DNA of 17,536 bases, from contig JAQVBP010000051.1 in NCBI GenBank assembly GCA_028690255.1, positions 1 to 17,536 of the forward strand. The letters run 5' to 3'. The stretch comes from Methanosarcinaceae archaeon (GTDB lineage Archaea > Halobacteriota > Methanosarcinia > Methanosarcinales > Methanosarcinaceae). The position numbers and the translations under genes were made by a program. Below are positions 7,401 through 13,547 of the stretch, piece by piece. How positions within the stretch are numbered: the stretch's first letter is position 1; every line of letters begins with the position of its first letter. The notes beneath the pieces are model-generated. The model saw only the letters and a program-made list of their open reading frames with translations. It was not told the DNA's origin and made no database searches.

Positions 7401-10400
7401 ACGACCTTTGTGGAGTCTACCTTTACGGAACGGAAAAAGCAGCAATCGAAAACAATACGTTCTCCGGCAACTATTACGGGGTGTACCTTGAAAGTTCCGG
7501 GAACAGTACGATAGAGGAAAACGAACTTTATAACAATTCCCTTGGAGTTTACCTGACAGCCTCGTCAGGAAATGCCCTGAAAAACAACACCCTGCCCGAA
7601 AATTCGAAGTACGGGATCTATCTTTCAAAGTCTAAAGATAATACCATAAAGGGCAATAATGCTTCAGGAAGTTATGCAGGAATTTATGCAGCCTACTCCA
7701 ATGACAATACTTTCACTGAAAACAGTGTTTCTAACAACACTCTCGGGCTCTGTCTGTTTTCTTCGGAATACAACACCCTGAGAGCAAACACCGCAAATTT
7801 GAACAATTATAGCGGATTTGACCTGACAATAAGCCTGCACAACACCCTCGCAGGAAACACTGCTCGGGACAATTTCCACGGCATTACTCTTCAGGGCTGG
7901 TCCGGGGAAGCCTGGACTGCGGATAACGTCCTGTTTTCCAACACGGTTTCAAATAACTCGGAACTCGGGATCTGGCTTACCGTAGCTGAAAATAACACCC
8001 TCTACGGCAATTCATTCAACAACACAAAAAACGTTATGGATCAGGGTCAGAATATCTGGAATACCACAACCGGAAACTACTGGAATGATTATACGGGCTC
8101 TGACGCTGACGGAAATGGGGTCGGGGACACTCCCTACGTTATCAACTCCATGACCGGAATTAAGGATTACCTGCCTCTCACAAGAGAGCCTGGGGTTCCG
8201 CTTACCCTCACCGTAGGCTCCGAAGCCGGGGCTTTTTCCTCGATCCAGGCGGCTGTAGATGCTGCATGGGAAGGGGATACGCTGCTTGTAAGTCCGGGCA
8301 CGTATACGGAGAACGTGCAGGTTAACAAATCCGTCAGCATCATTTCTTCCTCAGGGAACCCTGAAAACACCATTGTTAAGGCGGCTGACCCCAAAAAATC
8401 TATTTTCAACGTGACTGCAGGTTCCGTAAACATCAGCGGATTTTCCGTGTCCGGAGCTTCTGAAGGGTATGTTGCAGGAGTCTACCTGAAAGGGGTCTCC
8501 GGCTGCAATTTAAGCGGGAATGTCCTTTCTGACAGCTATTTCGGGGTCTGGTTATATGAGTCCGAAAACTGTACCCTTTCTGAAAATACCGTAACAGGTG
8601 GAAGATTCGGGATTTACCTTGAAGGTTCTGATAACAACTTTGCAGATAATAACAGCATAAGCTCGGTTTCTGCCAGCGGGCTCTGTCTGGAAGAAGCCTC
8701 AGGAAATGAAATATCCAAAAACGATCTGCAGAACAATTCATATGGGATTGTAGTTCTGGATGGGGGTAATGAAAATGAGCTTCACAATAACACCATAAGC
8801 GAAAGTGCTGAATTCGGGTTCTGGCTTTCGGGTTCAGGGGCAAATGTCCTGAGAAATAATTCGATGCAGTCCAACTCTTTCAACTTCATAGACGAATATT
8901 TCGGGTTTGGATTAACCCTTCCAAACGATATCGATACCAGCAACCTGGTGGATGGAAAACCGATATATTATCTTGTGGAAGATTCGGACCTTGTCCTTGA
9001 TTCTGCTTCAAATGCCGGCACTGTCTTCCTGATCGGCTGTGAAAATATGACTGTTAGGGATCTGGTGCTCGAAAAGAACGGGTGCGGGGTTTTTGTCTCC
9101 GATTCATCGAATTTCACCCTGTACAACCTCACAGTATCCGATAACTGGTACGGGATTCTGGGCCTGGCCGACAGCAACGGCAACTGTTCAAACAACACTG
9201 TTGATAATAATAGGAATGGTATTTGTTTTGCTTTAGGGAAAAATACTGACCTGAATAATAACATAATCTCGGAAAACGAGTTTGGGCTCATGCTGCAAAC
9301 TGATTCAAGCACCCTGAAAAACAATATTCTTTCGGACAATGAGTATAACTTCGGAGCAGAATTGTTCATGGAAGTTGATGGGAATGATATTGATACCAGC
9401 AACCTGGTGGACGGCAAACCCATTTACTACCTTTCAGGAGAATCCGACCTTGTACTTGACGCTTCTTCCAATGCAGGGACAGTGTATCTTGTTGACTGCG
9501 AGAACATAACGATCAGGGACCTTGAGCTTGAGCACAATATGTACGGCCTTTACCTCTATAACACGACAAACTCAAGCCTTGAGAACAATGCTCTTAGCCT
9601 TAATAAAGGAGGAATTTACCTCTCCCGCTCCGATACCAATACCCTTCTGAAAAACACCGCAGACCGGAATGATAGGGGCATTTACCTCTCCCGTTCCGAC
9701 AACAATACCCTTCTGAAAAACACTGTAGCCCGAAATGATATGGGCATTTGTCTCTATCGTTCCGAAATCAATATCCTGCGGGACAACAACCTGTCGGAAA
9801 ATTCGGATGGGCTGAGCCTCTCCTATTCCGGGAACAACAGCATTTACAACAATCTTTTCAGGAACTCGGATAATATTCTCCTCTCGGGAGAATGTGCCGG
9901 AAACACCTGGAATGTCAGTCGGACCGAAGGGCCAAATATCCTCGGAGACCCGTACATCGGAGGCAATTGCTGGGCAAACCCGAAGGGAACAGGTTTTTCC
10001 GAAACCACTCTTGATGCCGATGGAGATGGGTTCTGTGATGTCCCTTACGAGATTCCGGGCTCTGTTAACCAGTTTGACAGCCTCCCCCTTTACACCCCTC
10101 CCAAAGTTACCGATGACGGAGAAGAAGAAGAAGAAGAACATAGGGAGAGCAGCGGGAGCCGGACAGCCCGGTTTGGAGGAGTTTCGGGAGTACCTTCTGT
10201 CAATGTTCAGGCAACAGACGTTTCCAGGCAGCAGGTACTTGCAGGCCAGCAGGCGGAGTTTTCCTTCAGTGAAGCCGGATGCAGTGTTATGGGCATCAGC
10301 TTTGTTTCAGAGACCAGTGTAGGGACCGTGACCGGGAAAGTGGAAACCCTGAACGGTCTTCCGGAAACGGTTTCCGAAGCTCCGAAAGGTATGGTCTACC

Positions 10401-10834
10401 AGTACATGAACATAGTTGTCGGGAGCCGGCTCTTCGGAGAATCCGGGACGTTTGAGGGGGCTTTTATCAACTTTAAAGTCCCACGCAGCTGGATGGAGGA
10501 AGATATGATCGATGAAGCAAGTCTCGTTTTGAACCGCTTCCATGACGAGGCCTGGACTGCACTCCCGACTGAAAAAACCGGGGAAGACGACGAATTTATC
10601 TATTTCAGGGCCGAAACCCCTGGCTTTTCCTACTATTCGATTACAGGAGAAAAGAAGGGTGAAGTTACGGTAACACCGGAAGAAACTCCGGAATCCGAAG
10701 AAAAAACACAGAAAATAACGGGTAACGAAGTTCCGGAAACAAATACCGAAGAAGAAAAGAAAAGTCCGGGCTTTGGAATTGTCTTTGCAGTTGCGGGAAT
10801 GCTTTCCGTACTGTTCCTGTTGAGAAAAAAGTAA
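4439..10834 (+). CDS. Giant secreted protein: papain-like protease, PKD, two beta-helix blocks, PGF-CTERM anchor
   Basis: The 2131-aa product begins with a signal peptide (lysines 3-4, hydrophobic core 5-20, Ala-rich end near 21-23). Residues ~130-345 are a C1A (papain-like) peptidase with Gln146, Cys152 in GSCWAF, His294 in NHMIG and Asn324 in KNSWE, so catalysis looks intact. Residues ~360-520 resemble the lectin-like domain that follows such peptidases. A PKD domain follows (~527-605, WDFGDG motif). Two NosD/CASH-type right-handed beta-helices occupy ~610-1240 and ~1250-1880, each opening with a SIQAAVDAA segment. After an acidic linker come a PGF-pre-PGF domain (~1912-2070) and a PGF-CTERM sorting tail: PGF at 2110-2112, a hydrophobic helix and RKK. 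It should be processed by an archaeosortase and lipid-anchored at the cell surface. N-x-S/T sequons are abundant. It is monocistronic. Substrate unknown; adhesion, matrix remodelling or S-layer processing are possible. Confidence 0.9.
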   Translation: MLKKTIIFFSLVAMCLLLGHAAATSENLTDIENEYSTPENKEFITYENNNSDFISLAPLNPEFEEYLEKEDPEEPGRERILLTSSDSLFPETANSGEEAVNLVTGLVPAPVDLSHLETMGNVVGSGSYQVSYDLRTLGLVSPVRDQKDSGSCWAFGAYASLESYILKTDGKNRDFSENNMKNLLSKNYPEGFDFDEGGNEFMSTAYLARWSGPVSETDDPYDPHSGISSTDTPSLKHIQEVLFLPARSGPLDNELIKQALMNYGVLDSSIHFSFDAYDAANSSYYYSGSEPANHMIGIVGWDDSFDRNKFIPAAPGDGAFIIKNSWETSWGDEGFFYISYYDSVIGSGNAVHTAEDLSSSSHVYQHDPLGWVESIGYSGSNTAWAANIFTAEAAETLEAVSFYTTASDAGYEIYVYTDPDSGPKNSSGAKTSVNGTIPFAGYHTVSLDSGVPLEPGQNFSVLVKLTTPDYSYPVAVEYPMEGYSSKARADQGESFFSPDGESWVDTALAVENMNVCIKAFTNRSTAAEAAFTANVTSGPAPLTVGFIDASAFSPTAWAWDFGDGNTSTDRFPVHRYTEAGKYNVTLRVENEYGNSTIEKTEWVGVTDAFLIYVDDDGPANFTSIQAAVDAASPYATIIVRNGTYTENVNVDRAVTIISEFGPEYTEVKAANPKDSVFYVTADSVNISGFTVSGGSKLPFSGSYATSGIWLYEVRDCNISGNVLSDNYCGIYVISSENCTLNGNRAKSNRFGIYLYRSEGNSLKNNRMENNSYNFAIPGASAEQDIDDSNTVDGKPIYYLVNESDRVLDSGSNAGTVYCIDCRNVTVRDLNFTGNYYGLYLYNTTDSHVENISSSENSNGFYISESYGLNITDNSASSNGYGFYIRDSTGFNFTDNSASSNGYGLYITDSKWEALSRNRMDGNTYNFEIEGACASQNTPDIESGNLLNGKPLYILSGVSDYVLGAGSDAGSVYLLNCLNVTVRDLVFQDDLCGVYLYGTEKAAIENNTFSGNYYGVYLESSGNSTIEENELYNNSLGVYLTASSGNALKNNTLPENSKYGIYLSKSKDNTIKGNNASGSYAGIYAAYSNDNTFTENSVSNNTLGLCLFSSEYNTLRANTANLNNYSGFDLTISLHNTLAGNTARDNFHGITLQGWSGEAWTADNVLFSNTVSNNSELGIWLTVAENNTLYGNSFNNTKNVMDQGQNIWNTTTGNYWNDYTGSDADGNGVGDTPYVINSMTGIKDYLPLTREPGVPLTLTVGSEAGAFSSIQAAVDAAWEGDTLLVSPGTYTENVQVNKSVSIISSSGNPENTIVKAADPKKSIFNVTAGSVNISGFSVSGASEGYVAGVYLKGVSGCNLSGNVLSDSYFGVWLYESENCTLSENTVTGGRFGIYLEGSDNNFADNNSISSVSASGLCLEEASGNEISKNDLQNNSYGIVVLDGGNENELHNNTISESAEFGFWLSGSGANVLRNNSMQSNSFNFIDEYFGFGLTLPNDIDTSNLVDGKPIYYLVEDSDLVLDSASNAGTVFLIGCENMTVRDLVLEKNGCGVFVSDSSNFTLYNLTVSDNWYGILGLADSNGNCSNNTVDNNRNGICFALGKNTDLNNNIISENEFGLMLQTDSSTLKNNILSDNEYNFGAELFMEVDGNDIDTSNLVDGKPIYYLSGESDLVLDASSNAGTVYLVDCENITIRDLELEHNMYGLYLYNTTNSSLENNALSLNKGGIYLSRSDTNTLLKNTADRNDRGIYLSRSDNNTLLKNTVARNDMGICLYRSEINILRDNNLSENSDGLSLSYSGNNSIYNNLFRNSDNILLSGECAGNTWNVSRTEGPNILGDPYIGGNCWANPKGTGFSETTLDADGDGFCDVPYEIPGSVNQFDSLPLYTPPKVTDDGEEEEEEHRESSGSRTARFGGVSGVPSVNVQATDVSRQQVLAGQQAEFSFSEAGCSVMGISFVSETSVGTVTGKVETLNGLPETVSEAPKGMVYQYMNIVVGSRLFGESGTFEGAFINFKVPRSWMEEDMIDEASLVLNRFHDEAWTALPTEKTGEDDEFIYFRAETPGFSYYSITGEKKGEVTVTPEETPESEEKTQKITGNEVPETNTEEEKKSPGFGIVFAVAGMLSVLFLLRKK
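7043..7146 (+). repeat. 66-bp intragenic direct repeat in the first beta-helix
   Basis: A 38-bp block at 7043-7080 recurs at 7109-7146, including an identical run of more than 20 bases. The 66-bp period equals one 22-residue beta-helix coil (DNSASSNGYG motif). This looks like a recent coil duplication. A similar 66-bp duplication occurs at about 9614-9745 (GIYLSRSD motif). Confidence 0.7.
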
Positions 10835-10899
10835 GGAGGATAAAAACCGAACCATTGATACAGTGAAGGGGAGTTGAAGCTCCCATACAACCGGAGAAG

Positions 10900-10946
10900 A
10901 AGCTTCGGATCAGGCCCCCCTCTTTCTGGGGCCTTCCGCAAGTTCT
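10900..10946 (+). terminator. Hairpin repeat behind the surface-protein gene (copy 1), possible terminator
   Basis: AAGCTTCGGATCAGG (10900-10914) is followed by a C-rich block and TCTTTCTGGGGCCTTCCGCAAG. GGCCCC pairs with GGGGCC and the outer CTTCGGA/TTCCGCAAG parts pair imperfectly, giving a hairpin of about 45 nt followed by a short TTCTTT. A second copy is at 12198-12246, inside the end of the permease gene. Position 65 bp after a stop codon suggests a terminator or a REP-like element. Confidence 0.45.
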
Positions 10947-11003
10947 TTGTCACACATACCTATGTGGGGCATCGATAATCAAATGTTGAATAATTACGAT
11001 AGT

Positions 11004-11060
11004 GAGGGGCGGGGGTAGAGAAAGCCCGCGATTTTTATCCGTGGGATGAATCGCCCCCTC
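11004..11060 (+). mobile_element. Nested hairpin resembling an IS200/IS605 (TnpB) right end
   Basis: Outer arms GAGGGGCG (11004-11011) and CGCCCCCTC (11052-11060) enclose an inner stem of CCCGCGAT (11025-11032) with ATCCGTGGG (11037-11045), which has one bulge and one G-U pair. The inner hairpin followed by GTGGGATGAATC resembles the conserved right-end/omega-RNA scaffold of TnpB transposons, where a GTGGGA-GAA motif follows the last stem. No tnpB remnant was recognised. This is pattern recognition, not a database match. Confidence 0.35.
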
Positions 11061-11190
11061 TTCATTAAAAATTCGTCACAGAAACGCCTTTGCATATTCC
11101 CGATTGAACCTATTATTTTTCAGGGGCAAGGGCGTCAATCGAAGCTACAATTATGGAAAATTGCAGAGGTTATTTCTTTGCGGGCCCTTA

Positions 11191-11230
11191 GTCAATAACC
11201 CTCACTAAAGTCGCAGGCATTCTGCCTGAA
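11191..11230 (+). mobile_element. IS200/IS605-like end with a 6-bp stem, 3-nt loop hairpin
   Basis: GTCAATAACCCTCACTAAAG (11191-11210) is followed by CAGGCA (11214-11219), TTC and TGCCTG (11223-11228). The first part nearly matches the sequence covering the kinase stop codon on the minus strand (13553-13572). The second part, 11205-11230, matches 13117-13142 in inverted orientation at 24 of 26 positions. Confidence 0.5.
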
Positions 11231-11256
11231 GGATCGTGAAGAATTATTTACAAACA

Positions 11257-11263
11257 TTTATAT
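11257..11263 (+). promoter_or_regulatory. TATA box of the permease gene, probably near-leaderless
   Basis: TTTATAT, preceded by the purine-containing CAAACA (a BRE-like context), is centred about 30 bp before the ATG at 11290. Archaeal transcription starts roughly 25 bp after the TATA centre, at about 11285-11288. No Shine-Dalgarno sequence lies between, so the mRNA would be leaderless or nearly so. Confidence 0.5.
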
Positions 11264-11289
11264 CTTAGATATATTATTCATGCTGCATC

Positions 11290-12285
11290 ATGCCGCAGAC
11301 ATTTAAAGAAAATCATAGTTCATCCACAGCAATCATAACAGCCTGTATCCTCTTTGGAACGGCCGGAATCTTTCTAAAAGGAATAAAAGAGATGGAAATT
11401 GGCTCGATACTATTTTACAGGCTGTTTTTCGGGCTTTCGGGTATTTTAATCTATCTTGCTGTTATAGGAAAGCTTCACAATCTTTCTCTTAAAAGGAATA
11501 AGAAATATCTTGTGTTGCTGGGAGTCCTGAATACCATAACTGTTTTTTCTTATTATAGTTCAATCAAGCTTACCAGCATCTCCGTAGCTGTGCTCCTCCT
11601 TTATACGGCTCCTATATACGTGATCCTTCTCTCTCCAATTTTCTTAAAAGAAAAGGTGACTTTAAAAAACCTCGTTGCCCTTACTCTCTGTTTCTCAGGA
11701 ATAGTGCTTGTGGTGGACCCGAGCAGCCTTGTCACAGTCGGAGGCCAGTCTTCTTCCGGAAATAGCGCTTATCTCCCGGGGCTTTTCTTAGGGCTACTCT
11801 CCGGGCTTTCCTACGGTTTTTCAATCATAACAGTAAACTATCTCAAAGAGGACTATTCCGGACTTTCCCAGACATTCTGGTCAACGGTGGTAAGCCTTCT
11901 ACTCCTGCTGCCCTTCGGGCTTTCAGTTTCCGCCCCTGTCCTGATTGAAAACCTGGGGGTACTTATTCCCTTCGGGCTCCTTGGGACGGCAACAGGCTCT
12001 CTCCTATACTTCTGCGGAATAGCCCGCATAAAGGCCCAGAAAGCTTCGGTGCTTTCCCTCATTGAGCCTGTGAGCAGCATCTTTTTCGGCTGTACCTTCC
12101 TTGGAGAAAACCTCTATACAAGCACCATAGAAGGCTGTGCTTTTATCCTCTTCGGGGCCCTGCTCGTAAACTTTAAACTCCCTTTCCGCCTCGAAAAAAG
12201 CTTCGGATCAGGTTTTTCGTCCTCTTTCCGGGGCTTTCCGCAAATTTACAGGCCGCGCCTGCCTCCGGGGATAGGAAAATTCTGA
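11290..12285 (+). CDS. EamA/DMT-superfamily permease with a repeat-derived C-terminal tail
   Basis: The protein is 331 aa long with about ten hydrophobic helices in two similar halves, the arrangement of EamA (RhaT/YdcZ-like) drug/metabolite transporters. Family hallmarks are visible: an early FGTAGIFLKG helix, YTAPIYVILLSPIFLKEKVT closing the first half (here split at its centre around residue 106), and LSLIEPVSSIFFGCTFLGE closing the second. Such carriers move small metabolites or amino acids across the cytoplasmic membrane; the substrate cannot be inferred. The last helix ends near residue 297. Residues ~303-331 (KSFGSGF...PPGIGKF) are Gly/Pro/Arg-rich and are encoded by a copy of the hairpin repeat also found at 10900-10944, so this tail is probably not part of the ancestral protein. 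The ATG lacks a Shine-Dalgarno sequence but sits about 30 bp after a good TATA box. Confidence 0.87.
   Translation: MPQTFKENHSSSTAIITACILFGTAGIFLKGIKEMEIGSILFYRLFFGLSGILIYLAVIGKLHNLSLKRNKKYLVLLGVLNTITVFSYYSSIKLTSISVAVLLLYTAPIYVILLSPIFLKEKVTLKNLVALTLCFSGIVLVVDPSSLVTVGGQSSSGNSAYLPGLFLGLLSGLSYGFSIITVNYLKEDYSGLSQTFWSTVVSLLLLLPFGLSVSAPVLIENLGVLIPFGLLGTATGSLLYFCGIARIKAQKASVLSLIEPVSSIFFGCTFLGENLYTSTIEGCAFILFGALLVNFKLPFRLEKSFGSGFSSSFRGFPQIYRPRLPPGIGKF
12198..12246 (+). repeat. Hairpin repeat copy 2, overlapping the permease 3' end
   Basis: AAGCTTCGGATCAGG (12198-12212) is identical to 10900-10914. After a variable T/C block the copies rejoin in CCTCTTTC-GGGGC-TTCCGCAA. Here the element is translated as the permease C-terminal tail. 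Homology of the two copies is clear from sequence; the element's identity is unknown. Confidence 0.7.
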
Positions 12286-12617
12286 ATTATTTCCCGCCGG
12301 ATTCCCAGGAATGTTCGAACTACTTTAAGTTTTCAGTTCAGGAATTGCTCTATAAAAGTAAGTTGAGAACTAATCTGGATATTTGAGCGGCCTGCAGGTC
12401 AATGAGTTTCCCATTAACCACGAGTGAACTACCTCCACCTGCCAGCCTTCGGCTGTCCTGTTAAACCATAGGTTTAACAGGGGTTTCTAATTTTCAATTA
12501 GAAACATCGAGGAAAGGGGTCCCTGCTGTCTGAGATAGACACGGATTAAAATCATCCGTGTTCATTTGCGTTTATCCGTGATTTATTCTTAAATTTCGGA
12601 ATGAATCATTCCTTAAT
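12286..12617. other. 332-bp spacer between convergent genes, rich in hairpins
   Basis: The permease gene (plus) and the receiver gene (minus) converge here. There is no gene. The spacer holds three consecutive perfect hairpins (12443-12505) and a fourth, ACACGGAT (12539-12546) with ATCCGTGT (12554-12561), followed by a near-repeat TTTATCCGTGATTT. Such structures could end transcription from both sides. Confidence 0.6.
12443..12505. repeat. Three consecutive perfect stem-loops, each with a 3-nt loop
   Basis: CAGCC-TTC-GGCTG (12443-12455), an 11-bp stem CCTGTTAAACC-ATA-GGTTTAACAGG (12457-12467, 12471-12481) and a 10-bp stem GTTTCTAATT-TTC-AATTAGAAAC (12483-12492, 12496-12505) follow each other with single-base gaps. 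The preceding GTGAACTACC (12425-12434) resembles the IS200/IS605-like strings elsewhere in the window. Confidence 0.75.
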
Positions 12618-13001
12618 TTACTTTTCCAACCTTTGTCTGTGCAGAACCATCTCAATGTTACTTTTCAGATCCTCTTCTTTGAAAGGTTTTGAAATATAGC
12701 CTGCAGGTTCTGTTAGCTTGGCCCGTTCAAGGGTTTCATTGTCTGTGTAAGCAGTAAGGTATATTACGGGAATCCCAAAACGTTTTTTAATTTCATTTGC
12801 GGCCTTGATCCCATCTATGTCACCTTTCAACATAATGTCCATCAAAACAATGTCTGCACGTGTAAGTTCTGCTTTCCTTATGGCTTCTTCTCCAGAGGCT
12901 GCCGTACTGGGGACGGTATACCCCAGATTTCTCAGCTTGTTTCGAATGTTCATAGCCACGATGTTCTGGTCTTCAACCACCAGAATTTTTGCTTTTTCCA
13001 T
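12618..13001 (-). CDS. Stand-alone CheY-like response regulator receiver
   Basis: The 127-aa protein is a single receiver domain with no output domain. Conserved residues are present: the acidic pair Glu10/Asp11, phospho-acceptor Asp55 in VLMDIML, Thr83 in YLTAYT and Lys105 in ISKPF. It resembles receivers that work with HisKA_2-type PAS kinases in methanogens, and the large kinase of that type is encoded upstream on the same strand, so it is probably its partner. With no DNA-binding domain, output would be by protein-protein contact or by relaying phosphate onward. The ATG is supported by GGGGG at 13008-13012 on the minus strand, six bases upstream. A TATA-like CTTATAAAG (13031-13039, minus) lies 30 bp before the start, and a 22-bp direct repeat lies further upstream. 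The kinase-regulator spacing of 552 bp and the local promoter suggest separate transcription. Confidence 0.92.
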   Translation of the reverse strand: MEKAKILVVEDQNIVAMNIRNKLRNLGYTVPSTAASGEEAIRKAELTRADIVLMDIMLKGDIDGIKAANEIKKRFGIPVIYLTAYTDNETLERAKLTEPAGYISKPFKEEDLKSNIEMVLHRQRLEK

Positions 13002-13030
13002 TTATTTCCCCCATTTTTACCGTTATTCTG

Positions 13031-13039
13031 CTTTATAAG
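13031..13039 (-). promoter_or_regulatory. Candidate TATA box of the receiver gene
   Basis: CTTATAAAG on the minus strand is centred about 33 bp before the ATG. It would give a leader of only some 5-10 nt, which would barely include the GGGGG ribosome-binding site, so another promoter further upstream in the AT-rich repeats is equally possible. Confidence 0.35.
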
Positions 13040-13047
13040 TTTATTAC

Positions 13048-13096
13048 GTTCTTTAATTAGGTTAAATTCTTTAAGTTCTTTAATTAGGTTAAATTC
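13048..13096. repeat. 22-bp direct repeat (27-bp period) upstream of the receiver gene
   Basis: The 22 bases at 13048-13069 recur exactly at 13075-13096, separated by TTTAA. The core TTTAATTAGGTTAAATTC is AT-rich. The position, 47-95 bp before the receiver ATG, fits a duplicated regulator site or duplicated promoter element. It may equally be a slippage duplication. Confidence 0.75.
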
Positions 13097-13107
13097 GTTT
13101 AGTACGT

Positions 13108-13269
13108 CCACGACTTTTCAGGCAGGATGCCTGTGACTTTAGAAGCTGTCCGGCAATTACTTGCCAATAAGAATAAAAAGTCTTCTTTTTCGATTTAAAG
13201 GCTTTAAATGCCTTTTTTTATATGTTTTTGCCCTGAAATTGAATTGTCGGACAGCCTGTTTAGTCGTGG
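13108..13269. mobile_element. IS200/IS605-like hairpin apparently split by a 111-bp MITE-like element
   Basis: CCACGAC (13108-13114) followed by TTTT is complementary to GTCGTGG (13263-13269) preceded by TTTA, and the right arm continues as GTGGGAGGAATTCC, a TnpB right-end-like string. Between the arms are the hairpin CAGGCA-GGA-TGCCTG (13119-13133) and a 111-bp unit bounded by GCTGTCCGGCAATT (13145-13158) and AATTGTCGGACAGC (13242-13255), inverted repeats matching at 13 of 14 positions. Inside the unit AAAGGC (13197-13202) pairs with GCCTTT (13210-13215), followed by more T. No open frame explains the unit. Confidence 0.5.
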
Positions 13270-13547
13270 GAGGAATTCCTTCAATTTTCAGGCATTCCGT
13301 TCCACTTTTAGATTACTCCACTCTGTTTTTGAAACAGGTTCTCGTAGCAGGTAACGTAATTTTTGAAACTATCTACCCCGCCAATGTTTAATATGCTTGT
13401 CATGTGTAACACACCGCCCACCTTTCAGGACTTTTATTGCCACACGATAAGGAATTGGACTGAGGAAGCATCCAAACGTATCATGACAGATCCAGTGTAG
13501 TCAATTAAGACTCGGGCCGGTCAATCAAGGCTTGCCGAAACAAGCTT

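Larger units (their letters stand above)
10835..11289. other. 455-bp spacer with hairpins and IS200/IS605-like debris
   Basis: A strong Shine-Dalgarno-like AAGGAGGAT starts inside the stop codon of the surface-protein gene but leads to no open frame. GGGAG (10869-10873) and CTCCC (10880-10884) form a small hairpin, followed by the hairpin repeat at 10900-10944. IS200/IS605-like pieces lie at 11004-11060 and 11191-11230, and the permease promoter at 11257-11263. I see no gene here. Confidence 0.55.

Noticed and set aside
6600..10000. Possible CRISPR-like periodicity in the surface gene
   Set aside because: The periodicity is 66 bp in frame with 22-residue beta-helix coils; there are no identical short repeats with unique spacers.
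9572..10141. 189-codon minus-strand frame opposite the second beta-helix, and similar antisense frames in 10307-10953
   Set aside because: They are shadows of the continuous, motif-rich 2131-aa plus-strand gene.
13161..13391. 76-codon plus-strand frame between kinase and receiver
   Set aside because: It runs through the MITE-like inverted repeat and the IS-like end and has no ribosome binding site.
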